From a bacterium (lineage in GTDB: Bacteria; Bacteroidota; Ignavibacteria; Kapaibacteriales; UBA7675): a stretch of 64,000 nucleotides of DNA. The notes beneath the pieces were generated by a model. The model was not told where the DNA came from, did no database searches, and worked only from the letters and a program-made list of their open reading frames with translations. The position numbers were made by a program, and so were the translations under genes. Positions 51,671 to 61,483 of the stretch are shown in pieces; position 1 is the stretch's first letter, and every line of letters begins with the position of its first letter. The stretch is from assembly GCA_030430495.1 (NCBI GenBank), contig JAUIKM010000032.1:1-64000 (forward strand), given 5' to 3'.

Positions 51671-52822
51671 ATGTCTTCATTGATCCAGGTGACGGAGAAA
51701 GGTCTGTATTGCGCCGCGGCCGATGTGTTCATCGACCCCTGGCGTCCGGTCTCGCGGGCGCTGATCACGCACGCGCATTCCGACCACGCGCGGCGCGGCC
51801 ATGCCGCCTACCTGGCGCATCATCACTGCGTTCCGTTGCTGCGCGCACGCCTGGGCGCGCGAATCGCCGCACGCGGACTGGAATACGGCGAGCGCCTGCG
51901 CATGAACGGCGTCGACATCTCACTGCACCCGGCGGGCCACGTGCTGGGCTCCGCGCAGGTGCGCCTGGAATACCGCGGCGAAGTGTGGGTGATCAGCGGT
52001 GACTACAAGCTGCACAGCGACAATGTGGCCGCTCCATTTGAGCCCGTTCCCTGCCACACCTTTGTAACGGAGTCGACCTTTGGCCTGCCGGTGTACCGCT
52101 GGCCGGATCCGGCGCGGGTCATGCGGCAGATTGACGGGTGGTGGGCGGCCAATCAACGCGAGGGCGTCGCCAGTTTCCTGCAGGCCTATTCACTCGGCAA
52201 AGCGCAGCGCCTGCTGGCCGGACTGCCGCACGTGCGCGGCCCGATTTACGTGCACGGCTCAATCGAGCAGATGAACGCCGCGCATCTGGATGCCGGCGTC
52301 AAACTGCCGGATTGCGGCCCGCCGCCGCGTTTGCACGGCGGCGACGGTCCCGCCCCGCTGATCGTCGGACCGCCGAGCGTGCAGGGATCTCCCTGGGCGA
52401 ATCGATTTGGACCGATTTCCTATGCCGCAGCCTCCGGCTGGATGGCTGTCCGCGGCGTCAAACGGCGCCGCGCGGCGGACCGCGGTTTTGTCCTCAGCGA
52501 CCACGCCGACTGGGACGGACTGAACGAGGCCGTCCGCGCCACCGGCGCTGAACGCGTTTACGTCACCCACGGCAGCAGCGCGGTGTACGCGCGCTGGCTG
52601 CGCGAGCGCTACGGGCTCGACGCCGCCCGGCTGGAGACACTCTTCGGCGACGACGGCGAAAACGACGAGGACCTTGCGGAGGAAGAGACGCCGCCGCGGG
52701 AAGACTCCAAACCGGACCATCCGAGCGCAGCGGGCCAAACAAAAAAATCAGAAGCGAGCCCCCAAGGCGCTGCAACAGTAGCTTCGGTTAAATCCGGCTT
52801 AAACAGCGGAGGTGAACGGTGA
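51671..52822 (+). CDS. ligase-associated DNA exonuclease (metallo-beta-lactamase/beta-CASP fold)
   Basis: A 383-aa protein. It has the metal motif THAHSDHAR (residues 33-41), HPAGHVLGSAQV, GDYKLHSD and late HADW and VYVTHG motifs. The family is encoded with ATP-dependent ligases and Lhr-like helicases and is annotated as a ligase-associated DNA exonuclease in that repair set. The last 60 residues are low-complexity and charged. The start at 51671 gives the family N-terminus. It overlaps the ligase by four bases (GTGA). Confidence 0.88.
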   Translation: MSSLIQVTEKGLYCAAADVFIDPWRPVSRALITHAHSDHARRGHAAYLAHHHCVPLLRARLGARIAARGLEYGERLRMNGVDISLHPAGHVLGSAQVRLEYRGEVWVISGDYKLHSDNVAAPFEPVPCHTFVTESTFGLPVYRWPDPARVMRQIDGWWAANQREGVASFLQAYSLGKAQRLLAGLPHVRGPIYVHGSIEQMNAAHLDAGVKLPDCGPPPRLHGGDGPAPLIVGPPSVQGSPWANRFGPISYAAASGWMAVRGVKRRRAADRGFVLSDHADWDGLNEAVRATGAERVYVTHGSSAVYARWLRERYGLDAARLETLFGDDGENDEDLAEEETPPREDSKPDHPSAAGQTKKSEASPQGAATVASVKSGLNSGGER

Positions 52823-54429
52823 AACGATTTGCGCGCCTGTTTGCCGAGCTGGATTCGACCAATAAAACACGTGAGCAGGTGGAGTCTCTTAAACAGTATT
52901 TTACCTCCGCGGCGGACGACAGCGACAAAATGCATGCGCTGGCGTTGCTGCTGGGTAAACGGCAACGGCGACATGTTAACACGACACAACTGCGCGTCTG
53001 GGCGACCGCGCTGGCCGACCTGCCGGAGTGGCTGTTTGCAGAAAGTTATTCACACGTTGGCGATCTGACCGAAACAATCGCCCTGGTAGTTCCGGCGCAG
53101 GGCACGAATGCCGAAACCGGGCTGGCGCAGTGGATGCGCGAACTGGCCGCGTTAAAAGAGCTGGAAGAAGTGGAGCGCCGTGCCCGCATTCTGGCGGCCT
53201 GGCAGTCTCTGCCGCGCGAACAGATTTTTGTGTTTAACAAACTCATCACCGGCGGTTTCCGGGCCGGTGTGTCCCGCAACCTCGTGACGCGCGCACTTGC
53301 GGAAGCGTTTGAATTGGAAAAAGGCGTTGTAGCGCACCGCCTGACGGGCGAATGGCAGGCGGGCGATTTCAGTTTTGCGGACCTGACGGCGCAGGAAGAC
53401 AAGCTGGCCGATATTTCACGTCCCTATCCGTTTTACCTGGCGCACCCGCTGGACGACGAACCCGACAATCTGGGACCGCGCGAGCAATGGCAGGCGGAGT
53501 GGAAATGGGACGGGATTCGCGCGCAGATTGTTAAACGCGCCGGCGAGCTGTTTGTGTGGTCGCGCGGCGAGGAACTGATTACCGACGCCTTTCCGGAGTT
53601 TAATGCGCTGCGCGACTCAACTGCGCCGGACGCGGTTCTGGACGGCGAAATTCTGGCGGTGATCGACGGCCGGATTCAACCCTTCCACCTGCTGCAGAGG
53701 CGCATCGGCCGCAAGACGGTCGGCAAAAGACTGTTGAAGGAAGCGCCGGCGGCCCTGCTGGCCTACGACCTGCTGGAGTTGGACGGTGTAGACATGCGCG
53801 GCGAAGCGCTGCACAAACGCCGCGCCGCTCTGGAGCAATATGTTAAAACACTTGAGCTGGACGTCATCGCCCTGGCGCCGCCGTTGACCGCCGCAACCTG
53901 GGCGGACCTGGGCGAACTTCGTCGCCGCGCGCGCGAACACCGCGCCGAAGGACTGATGTTTAAACACGTCGACGGTCCCTACCGCGAAGGCCGCGAACGC
54001 GGTGACTGGTGGAAATGGAGAACCGATCCCTTGACAGTCGACGCGGTAATGATCTACGCACAGCGGGATCAGAGCAATCACAACGAGCAGTACAGCGAAT
54101 TCACCTTTGCCGTGTGGGACGAGGAAGACAATCTGCTGCCGCTGGCGAAAGTCAGTTCGGGTCTGTCCGATGCGGATATCAGCGATATTGCGCACTTTGT
54201 TAAACACAACACGCTTGAGCGCTTCGGCCCTGTGCGCACCGTCAAAGCCGAGTTGGTGTTTGAGATTGCATTTGAGGGCATTCAGGAGTCAAAGCGGCGC
54301 AAGTCCGGCGTGGTGTTGCGTTCGCCGCGTATTCGGCGTCGCCGGACCGACAAAACTCCGGCCGAAGCCGACACGCTGACAAGCGTTAAACAATTATTGC
54401 ACACCATTGACAGTTACTTCGATGACTAA
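52819..54429 (+). CDS. ATP-dependent DNA ligase (LigB/LIG-like)
   Basis: A 536-aa protein with an N-terminal DNA-binding domain (1-200) and nucleotidyltransferase core. The catalytic Lys229 lies in EWKWDGIRAQ; further motifs are SRGEELI, DGEILA, DLLELDG, EGLMFKHVDGPY and WWKWR. A C-terminal OB domain follows. It seals nicks with ATP. The GTG start overlaps the exonuclease stop. It is the core of a conserved four-gene repair cluster. Confidence 0.93.
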   Translation: MKRFARLFAELDSTNKTREQVESLKQYFTSAADDSDKMHALALLLGKRQRRHVNTTQLRVWATALADLPEWLFAESYSHVGDLTETIALVVPAQGTNAETGLAQWMRELAALKELEEVERRARILAAWQSLPREQIFVFNKLITGGFRAGVSRNLVTRALAEAFELEKGVVAHRLTGEWQAGDFSFADLTAQEDKLADISRPYPFYLAHPLDDEPDNLGPREQWQAEWKWDGIRAQIVKRAGELFVWSRGEELITDAFPEFNALRDSTAPDAVLDGEILAVIDGRIQPFHLLQRRIGRKTVGKRLLKEAPAALLAYDLLELDGVDMRGEALHKRRAALEQYVKTLELDVIALAPPLTAATWADLGELRRRAREHRAEGLMFKHVDGPYREGRERGDWWKWRTDPLTVDAVMIYAQRDQSNHNEQYSEFTFAVWDEEDNLLPLAKVSSGLSDADISDIAHFVKHNTLERFGPVRTVKAELVFEIAFEGIQESKRRKSGVVLRSPRIRRRRTDKTPAEADTLTSVKQLLHTIDSYFDD

Positions 54430-56887
54430 GGGGCGCGCGGCAATCCAGGCCTGGTTTGACGAGCGCGGCTGGACGGAGTTCGACTTCCAGAAGCGCTGCT
54501 GGAACGCCTATCTGCGCGGCGAGCAGGGACTCTTGAACGCACCGACGGGCAGCGGCAAAACCTACGCCATGTGGTTTGGTCCGGTAATGGAGTGGATCAA
54601 CGAGCAGAAAAAAGATTTCAGAGATGTTAAACCAACGGGGCTGCAGGTGCTGTGGCTGACACCGCTACGAGCCCTGGCTTCGGACATTGCGCGCGCCCTG
54701 CAGGACAGCTGTGACGGCCTCGGCCTGCCCTGGACCGTGGAGACGCGCACGAGCGATACAAGCCAGGCGGTTAAACAGCGGCAGTTGAAGCGCATGCCGC
54801 AGGCGCTGATCACAACGCCGGAGAGCCTGCACGTCCTGCTTTCAATGTCCGGCGGCGCAGACTTGTTTAAACACCTGCGCATGGCGGTCGTCGACGAGTG
54901 GCACGAACTGCTGGGTTCCAAACGCGGCACACAGACGGAGCTGGGGCTGGCGCACCTGCGCAGCCTGCGCCCAAAGCTGCGCACCTGGGGCATCTCGGCG
55001 ACCATCGGCAATCTGGAAGAAGCCAAAGACGTGCTGCTGGGCGCGGCGGCGGCGGAGGCAAAGAGCAAAATTGTCAGAGTTAAACAGAAAAAGTTGATGA
55101 CGATCGAGTCGGTGCTGCCGGAGTCGATCGAGCGTTTTCCCTGGTCCGGGCATCTCGGCGCGCATATGGTCGAGAAAATCATTCCGCTGGTGCACGCCAG
55201 TAAAACAACGCTCATTTTCACGAACGTGCGTTCGCAGACGGAAATCTGGTATCATCGACTGCTGGAGGCCGCGCCGGAGCTGGCCGGGCAAATGGCGATT
55301 CACCATGGCTCGCTCGACACGGGCGTGCGGCACTGGGTGGAGGATGCACTGCGCAGGGAGCGGCTGCGCGCCGTGGTGTGTACGTCCACGCTGGACCTGG
55401 GCGTCGATTTCAGCCCGGTCGAGACCGTTATCCAGGTCGGCAGTCCCAAGGGCGTGGCGCGTTTTCTGCAGCGCGCCGGCCGCAGCGGGCACTCGCCCGG
55501 CGCGACAAGCCGCATGTATTTTGTGCCGACGAATGCACTGGAGCTGGTGGAAGCGGCCGCCATCCAGGAGGCGATTAAACAAACTGATGTGGAAGCGCGG
55601 AAGCCGATCATCAATCCGCTCGACGTCCTGGTGCAGTGGTTGACGACGCTGGCGAGCGGCGGCGGATTCAAGCGCGCGGAAGCGCTGGCGGAAGTGCGCG
55701 GCACACATGCGTTTAAAGATATTTCCGACGAGGAATTCGACTGGGTGCTGGATTTTATCACCACCGGCGGACGCAGCCTGCACGCCTACGACGAGTACAA
55801 AAAGGTCGTGTTAAACGAAGACGGCGACTACGCAATTGCCGACCGCCGCACGGCGCTGCGCCATCGCATGCAGATAGGCACCATCACGGCCGACGCGGCG
55901 CTGAAAGTGCAGTTCCTGAGCGGCAAAAAACTGGGGACAATCGAAGAGGGTTTTATCAGCGGTATCAAGCCGGGCAAGAGTTTCTGGTTTGCGGGGCGCA
56001 ACCTGGAACTCGTGCGCATCAAGGAAATGACCGTCTTTGTGAAAAAGAGCAGTAAAAAAGACGGGCGGGTTCCGTCGTGGCAGGGCGGGCGGATTCCTCT
56101 GTCGACGGAAGTATCGGAACACATGCGCATGCAGATAGACGCGGCGGCGCAGAAAAAGCGCACGCGCCGGATTGAAATGCGCACGCTGGAACCGCTGTTA
56201 AACCTTCAGCGCGCCTGGTCGCTTCTGCCTGAGGCCGATACTCTGTTAATTGAGAAGACCTTCTCTCGCGAAGGCTGCCACGTCTTCTTTTACCCCTTCG
56301 AGGGCCGTCTGGTACACGAGGGCATGGGCGCGGTGCTGGCATATCGAATTGCGCAAATGCAACCGATCAGTTTTTCGATTGCGATGAACGACTACGGTTT
56401 TGAAATTCTGTCGGAGGACGATATTCCGATTGAAGAAGCACTGCTGCGGGACGTGTTCAGCAGCGACAACCTGGTCGAGGACATTTACGCGAGCGTTAAC
56501 GCCACGGAGATGGCGCGGCGTCGATTCCGCGAGATTGCGCGCGTCGCCGGACTGGTGTTTCAGGGTTATCCCGGCCAGAAAAAGTTAAACAGGCATTTAC
56601 AGGCATCGAGCGGCCTGTTGTTCGACGTATTTGAAAAATACGACGGTGGCAACCTGTTGCTGCGGCAGGCCTACACGGAGACGCTGGCGTTTCAGCTGGA
56701 AGAAAAACGGCTGCGTCGTGCGCTGGACGCCATCCGCGCGCGGCGGATAGAGCTGCGTTATCCCGAGCGTTTTACACCGTTTGCCTTTCCGATTATGGTG
56801 GACCGTCTGCGCGAAAAACTCGGCAGCGAGCGCGTGACAGACCGCATACAGAAAATGAAACTGCAACTGGAAGAGGCGGCGGGTTAA
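54422..56887 (+). CDS. ligase-associated DEXH-box DNA helicase (Lhr-like)
   Basis: An 821-aa superfamily 2 helicase with Walker A APTGSGKT (40-47), DEWHELLGSKRGTQTELGL (DExH at 158-161), motif VVCTSTLDLGVDF, and motif VI QRAGRSGHSPG. The C-terminal half matches the DUF/Lhr-associated domain of this subgroup. It starts eight bases inside the ligase gene. A role in DNA damage tolerance is inferred from the cluster. Confidence 0.93.
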   Translation: MTKGRAAIQAWFDERGWTEFDFQKRCWNAYLRGEQGLLNAPTGSGKTYAMWFGPVMEWINEQKKDFRDVKPTGLQVLWLTPLRALASDIARALQDSCDGLGLPWTVETRTSDTSQAVKQRQLKRMPQALITTPESLHVLLSMSGGADLFKHLRMAVVDEWHELLGSKRGTQTELGLAHLRSLRPKLRTWGISATIGNLEEAKDVLLGAAAAEAKSKIVRVKQKKLMTIESVLPESIERFPWSGHLGAHMVEKIIPLVHASKTTLIFTNVRSQTEIWYHRLLEAAPELAGQMAIHHGSLDTGVRHWVEDALRRERLRAVVCTSTLDLGVDFSPVETVIQVGSPKGVARFLQRAGRSGHSPGATSRMYFVPTNALELVEAAAIQEAIKQTDVEARKPIINPLDVLVQWLTTLASGGGFKRAEALAEVRGTHAFKDISDEEFDWVLDFITTGGRSLHAYDEYKKVVLNEDGDYAIADRRTALRHRMQIGTITADAALKVQFLSGKKLGTIEEGFISGIKPGKSFWFAGRNLELVRIKEMTVFVKKSSKKDGRVPSWQGGRIPLSTEVSEHMRMQIDAAAQKKRTRRIEMRTLEPLLNLQRAWSLLPEADTLLIEKTFSREGCHVFFYPFEGRLVHEGMGAVLAYRIAQMQPISFSIAMNDYGFEILSEDDIPIEEALLRDVFSSDNLVEDIYASVNATEMARRRFREIARVAGLVFQGYPGQKKLNRHLQASSGLLFDVFEKYDGGNLLLRQAYTETLAFQLEEKRLRRALDAIRARRIELRYPERFTPFAFPIMVDRLREKLGSERVTDRIQKMKLQLEEAAG

Positions 56888-56891
56888 CAGT

Positions 56892-57566
56892 ATGACAAAC
56901 GAGTTGTTAACATCACAGGCCGTCGTGCGGCTTGACCTTGCGGGTGAAGAACTGTGGCTGCTGCCGCAGCGCTGCATCTGGTGGCCGGCGCGCCACACGC
57001 TGATTGCGAGCGACCTGCATCTGGGCAAGAGCGGTCATTTCCGCAGCGAGGGGCTGGCGGTGCCGCAGGCGGTGCTGACGGCGGACCTTGAGCGTCTGTG
57101 TCAGTTGATCGCATGGCTGCCGGTTCGGCGTCTGCTCTGCCTGGGCGATCTGTTCCACAGCCGGACCAACCCGGAGTGGCCGCTTGTGCTGGAGTATCGC
57201 GCGCGGTTTAAAGACGCGGAGTTTGTTTTAATCCGCGGCAATCACGACGTACTGCCGGCGCATCGCTATGCGGAGTTAAACATCGCGGTGCTGGACTACC
57301 TGACTGAAGGGCCATTTCTGTTTGTCCACGATCCCGCAGACGCGGGGCACGGAGCGGCGGCGGCCGTGACGATGAGCGGTCATTTGCATCCGGGCGTACG
57401 GCTGCGCGGCCGCGGGCGTCAGACTTTGAGGCTGCCGTGTTTTTTTCTGGGTTCGAAGACTCTTTTACTTCCGGCTTTCAGCGAGTTCACCGGTTTGGCG
57501 CTGCTGCGTCCGGGCAAAGGGGACCGGGTATTTGTGATTGCGGACGGCTGTGTCGTGGGGGTGTAA
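56892..57566 (+). CDS. pdeM: ligase-associated metallophosphoesterase PdeM
   Basis: A 224-aa calcineurin-like phosphoesterase with the motifs SDLHLGKSGHFR, LGDLFHSR, IRGNHDVLP and SGHLHPGV. In this context it is the endonuclease/phosphoesterase called PdeM. It starts four bases after the helicase stop and ends the operon. Confidence 0.92.
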   Translation: MTNELLTSQAVVRLDLAGEELWLLPQRCIWWPARHTLIASDLHLGKSGHFRSEGLAVPQAVLTADLERLCQLIAWLPVRRLLCLGDLFHSRTNPEWPLVLEYRARFKDAEFVLIRGNHDVLPAHRYAELNIAVLDYLTEGPFLFVHDPADAGHGAAAAVTMSGHLHPGVRLRGRGRQTLRLPCFFLGSKTLLLPAFSEFTGLALLRPGKGDRVFVIADGCVVGV

Positions 57567-57589
57567 GAAATGGCAGGCAGATCGCAGAC

Positions 57590-60190
57590 TCAACCGGAAA
57601 TCTTGATCTCCTGCTGCGCTGTTATTCTTGTTGCTACTACCGTATACAAATCGACTTCGGTTTCTTGGGTTTCCAGTGTTACCAGCAATGAATACCTAGC
57701 AGGAGAAGAAGCTCTATTCGAATGAGACTTTTCTTTCCACCATCCTCCCACCGGGAAAACAGCCAAAGTATTGCAGGTCGCAACGCTTGCAGCGCTGGTA
57801 ATCCATGTGTCGCAGTGTATGGAACCTGCTGTTCGGTTTTTGATACCTATTTGCCAGCGAGATGAATCGCTTTGACCACCTTCGTAGTCCTCAATTTCTG
57901 ATCTTGCAGCCTTGTTAAGTCGTTTAACAAAATCTTCTTCTGATTCAGTCTGTGAATTCAATTCAAAGCGAAGACCATGTGATTGGTAGCGATACTTATT
58001 TCCCCACCCTTTCTCACCTGGGTTTGGTTCGACAAAGTAAGATAGAGTTACTTTAACCTTAACTTCTATGTCAGGATTGTCCATCAAGATTTCAGTTGGC
58101 CATGGTAGTTTAATAAAATGTATGTGATTGAGTTTTACGGATTCATTGTCGATAAGAAATGGTTGTATAGTCTCTTGGGCAACGTATGTAACTGAATTAT
58201 TCGCGGTATCTAGCGCTTTATCCAAACTTGGAATGCCATATCCACAAATTCGGAGGAGTTTAAGTCGATCTGAACGCAAATTGGTGTCCAGACTAAATTG
58301 GTTAATGATCTCTTGTGGCCAATCTGCTGAATGCACAATTAATCCGCGAATAGTTTCAGGCCAGGCTGAGGGATACTTTTCAGCAATCTGAGCCGCAAAC
58401 CAGGCGGCCTGCGCTACTGCCGCACTCGTTCCATTTATAGTTCCAAAAAGATTCTGGGTAAAGCTTTTTGAAGTAGAAAGGATTGACAGCTCTTCCAGGT
58501 CACTATAGCAATCTCCATGTTCTGAGCAAGCCACGTTGCCGCCTTCAAAGACCACATCAGGTTTGTATGGCCATTTCGTTTTTTCCCAACCATTCGAGCT
58601 GGAGTTGAATGGTGAGATACCGCGATAGGGGGCAATAGTGGAATAATTTTGAAGGGAGTCTGTCAGAATTACTGTTTTTTCCGTGTATGCACCAATCGTA
58701 AGTGCATTCCAGGATTGCGCGGGGTTCGATACACAGGTTAAAAGATTTGCATCGGGATACCTATCCCAACTTTCCTTGGACAACACATTTCCTGCGCTGA
58801 CTAAAAACAAACGCCCTTTACCTTCTTCTCCAAATGAGATTTGATCTATAGCGCTTGACCAGGAAGATGGATGACCATTTGTTGATTGCGAAGGAGCGGT
58901 CACGGCGGAACAGTAAATGACGTTTGCAGATGGATTGGCAATTTCCATGCGGCTAACTGCTTGATTCACAGCTTCTTTGATAATTTCACCCCAGAGTTCT
59001 GGCTCATTTTCTCCTGTATTCGGTAAGATTTTTACTGAACTTAATCTATGGTTTAAAGAAACTGTTGCGCTTGTTGTCAGAACATCCTCTAAGCTGTAAA
59101 ATGCAGCTAAGCCACACATGAGAGTACCATGGCCGTAATGATGACTTTCTCCATCCGTTGTTCCCCACTCACTGTCATAAGTCAAGCAATCCTCGGCAGA
59201 CAGGATTGACTGAAGTAAAGGGTGTTCATTCATCACTCCGCTATCTACAATGCAAACAAATGTATTGGCGTCATTTTTAACATTCATTCGAGACAATAAC
59301 TCGTCAGAATATTTCACCTCTTGAACTCTATTCAGATTCATCCAATACTTCGCGGTGGTGTCTCCTTTTCGAAATTCTGATACGTATGAACATTTTTCCA
59401 GTATCGCTTCCAAGTCATTTTTGTTCGCTTCAACCAGCATTACCGTTTGTTCTACAAAGTTCAGGGCTTGAGGTTTTTGATTCAGAGCCAATTTTAATGT
59501 AGTGTTTTGCAAATCTTCAATAGCATGTTGATCATTCTGATCCAAATTGTCTTTTCTTAACCATACTTCACACCATATTTTACTTTCTTCAGGAATATCA
59601 GAGACATGACCGGTCCATAGAGCTCTTACGAAAGCTTGCTTGATCGTGTTGATGCTTTCAACCAGGTCTCGGTTCTTGGGTACACCTGACGTGCGGTTTT
59701 CTTGTTGATAGGCTATTAACTTGTTCAGAAAAATGTGCTCTTTACCATGTGGTACAAACACCACGGCTGTCGCAGAAAAGTTGCCGTCTTTATCCCGACG
59801 ATGTTGCACATTTAACAGCCTGATACCAGCCCCTTTGTTCTCAAGGCTATCTATTTTAAGATCAAAGCAAGGTGATGAACTGAAAGATACATAGTGTCCT
59901 AGCAAGTTTGATTGAACTAATTCAGCCTCAATGGAGTTTGGACCCATTTTTACGGCGTCTCTGTATTGCTTTATGAGCTGAGTACTGTGTTGCTGTCTAT
60001 TTCTGGGTGGCAAATTCAATTTCTTTCCGCCGCCCCCGCCTGGATAAGCGTAGTCTTGGGACTGTGCAACCCCACTTAAGAAAATATGATCGTATTTTTT
60101 ACTCAATTGTTTAACGCTTGTTGTTGTAAACTTCCAATCTGTTCTGCAACATTTGTTCAAGCAATGTTGTTTCGATGGCTTTTCCGCCAT
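57590..60190 (-). CDS. cytoplasmic S8 (subtilisin-like) peptidase paired with AAA ATPase
   Basis: An 866-aa protein without a signal peptide. The full catalytic triad is present: Asp316 (CIVDSGVMNEHPLL), His354 (YGHGTLMCGLAA) and Ser589 (GTINGTSAAVAQAAWF), with the oxyanion Asn468 (VSAGNV). An N-terminal domain (NLPPRNRQQHSTQL) and a long C-terminal beta-rich domain flank the protease. It overlaps the AAA gene by 80 bases; a TTG at about 60104, six bases after the AAA stop, would give a more usual N-terminus. The gene pair is AT-rich compared with its flanks. Function is unknown; such pairs have been suspected to be defence or stress modules. Confidence 0.9.
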   Translation of the reverse strand: MAEKPSKQHCLNKCCRTDWKFTTTSVKQLSKKYDHIFLSGVAQSQDYAYPGGGGGKKLNLPPRNRQQHSTQLIKQYRDAVKMGPNSIEAELVQSNLLGHYVSFSSSPCFDLKIDSLENKGAGIRLLNVQHRRDKDGNFSATAVVFVPHGKEHIFLNKLIAYQQENRTSGVPKNRDLVESINTIKQAFVRALWTGHVSDIPEESKIWCEVWLRKDNLDQNDQHAIEDLQNTTLKLALNQKPQALNFVEQTVMLVEANKNDLEAILEKCSYVSEFRKGDTTAKYWMNLNRVQEVKYSDELLSRMNVKNDANTFVCIVDSGVMNEHPLLQSILSAEDCLTYDSEWGTTDGESHHYGHGTLMCGLAAFYSLEDVLTTSATVSLNHRLSSVKILPNTGENEPELWGEIIKEAVNQAVSRMEIANPSANVIYCSAVTAPSQSTNGHPSSWSSAIDQISFGEEGKGRLFLVSAGNVLSKESWDRYPDANLLTCVSNPAQSWNALTIGAYTEKTVILTDSLQNYSTIAPYRGISPFNSSSNGWEKTKWPYKPDVVFEGGNVACSEHGDCYSDLEELSILSTSKSFTQNLFGTINGTSAAVAQAAWFAAQIAEKYPSAWPETIRGLIVHSADWPQEIINQFSLDTNLRSDRLKLLRICGYGIPSLDKALDTANNSVTYVAQETIQPFLIDNESVKLNHIHFIKLPWPTEILMDNPDIEVKVKVTLSYFVEPNPGEKGWGNKYRYQSHGLRFELNSQTESEEDFVKRLNKAARSEIEDYEGGQSDSSRWQIGIKNRTAGSIHCDTWITSAASVATCNTLAVFPVGGWWKEKSHSNRASSPARYSLLVTLETQETEVDLYTVVATRITAQQEIKISG

Positions 60191-61070
60191 CTAAAATTGT
60201 TTCCTTCATTGCATCCAGACAAGCGCTGGTTAACTCAGCATGGCTCAATCCTCGTGCAAGACTAACTACTCTTGACAAATCAAACTTTACCTCAAATCCA
60301 GCAAGGCGGTTTTTCATTAGTTCGACGATTTCAGCGTCAGTTGGAATTTGATATTGCAGTACATCATCAAACCTTCGGAATAGCGCTTGATCAAGAAGTG
60401 TTACATTGTTGGTCGCGGCAACAATAATGCTGTCAGATTTATCTGCTTCAATGAATTGAAGAAGGGCTGTAAGTACCCTACGCATTTCACCAACGTCATT
60501 ATCTTTGGCCCGTTCTCCACCGATGGCGTCGAATTCATCAAAGAGGTACACACCGGGTCTATTCGAAATCATGTCGAATACCAGGCGCAACTTGGCGCTG
60601 GTTTCTCCCATGAATTTTGTTACCATTCTGTCCAGCAGAACAACATATAGCGGAAGTCTGAGTTCTCGGGCGATAATCGACGCTGTCATTGTTTTACCGG
60701 TCCCAGGAGGCCCTGATAGTAGAATTTTTCGTCTATTCTCAAGATCGTGAGTCTTGAGCTTGTTTCGCTGGCGGAATTCATTCAGTATTCTTGAGATGCG
60801 AGTTTTTAGCTGATCTGTGGCAATAAGATTGGCAAGCTTGTGGACTGGGCTAATTTCCAGAATCAGTCCTTCCAAATCCTGATTGACCGGCTTTAGTACT
60901 TTTTGACGAATTTTACCGCGATCTACAAGCTTTCGAATATCATCAGCAAGATTGATATGACCTTTTTTTGCTTCGTGTGCTGCAACTTGCAGAGCCAGTG
61001 TGGTAAAACGCTCCGGCTCATTTGAAAAATGAGACTGAATCAAAGCTTTTATGTGTTGTGCTGTTGCCAT
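60111..61070 (-). CDS. AAA+ ATPase paired with S8 peptidase
   Basis: A 319-aa protein with an N-terminal helical domain and a single AAA module: Walker A GPPGTGKT (120-127), Walker B YLFDEFDAIGGER (Asp178, Glu179), sensor 1 IVAATN and arginine-finger region ALFRRFDDVLQY. It probably forms a hexamer that recruits or activates the coupled protease. The ATG is preceded by a weak ribosome-binding site. Promoter signals upstream are not clear. Confidence 0.92.
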   Translation of the reverse strand: MATAQHIKALIQSHFSNEPERFTTLALQVAAHEAKKGHINLADDIRKLVDRGKIRQKVLKPVNQDLEGLILEISPVHKLANLIATDQLKTRISRILNEFRQRNKLKTHDLENRRKILLSGPPGTGKTMTASIIARELRLPLYVVLLDRMVTKFMGETSAKLRLVFDMISNRPGVYLFDEFDAIGGERAKDNDVGEMRRVLTALLQFIEADKSDSIIVAATNNVTLLDQALFRRFDDVLQYQIPTDAEIVELMKNRLAGFEVKFDLSRVVSLARGLSHAELTSACLDAMKETILDGGKAIETTLLEQMLQNRLEVYNNKR

Positions 61071-61483
61071 TCAAGCTGCAATCAGATAGTGGGAAAGCTA
61101 ATTCGCCAAGCCAGTTGCCAAAAACAAAGTCAATATAAGCAATCAATGGAAAAGATTTGGACCAATTTATTAGTAAATTATTGCGTTTTGTAAAAGATAT
61201 TGCCAAACCGGATAGCTAATCGCCGTAAAGTAGACGCAGAATGCTTAAGTCTTGTTGAAGGTCGAAACATTGGGACTTGAATCATGGAAACTTGCGTTTG
61301 AAACTATCTTCCAGGCAACTCTTCAAAAAAGACAGTCTTAACTCGGATCAACATCCGGACTATTCCAAGCTGGAACATCCAAGCTTCTCTTCCACTAATG
61401 ACTTAATGAATCAGTACATACAAGCTTAAAGTAATAATTCCATTGGGATATCAGGATGTACGCTTTGTTTGCCAAATCCCCCC
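61071..61483. other. AT-rich intergenic region upstream of the AAA/S8 pair
   Basis: 413 bases with no supportable gene. It has AT-rich stretches suitable for a promoter of the AAA gene but no clear -35/-10 or dyad. Confidence 0.4.
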
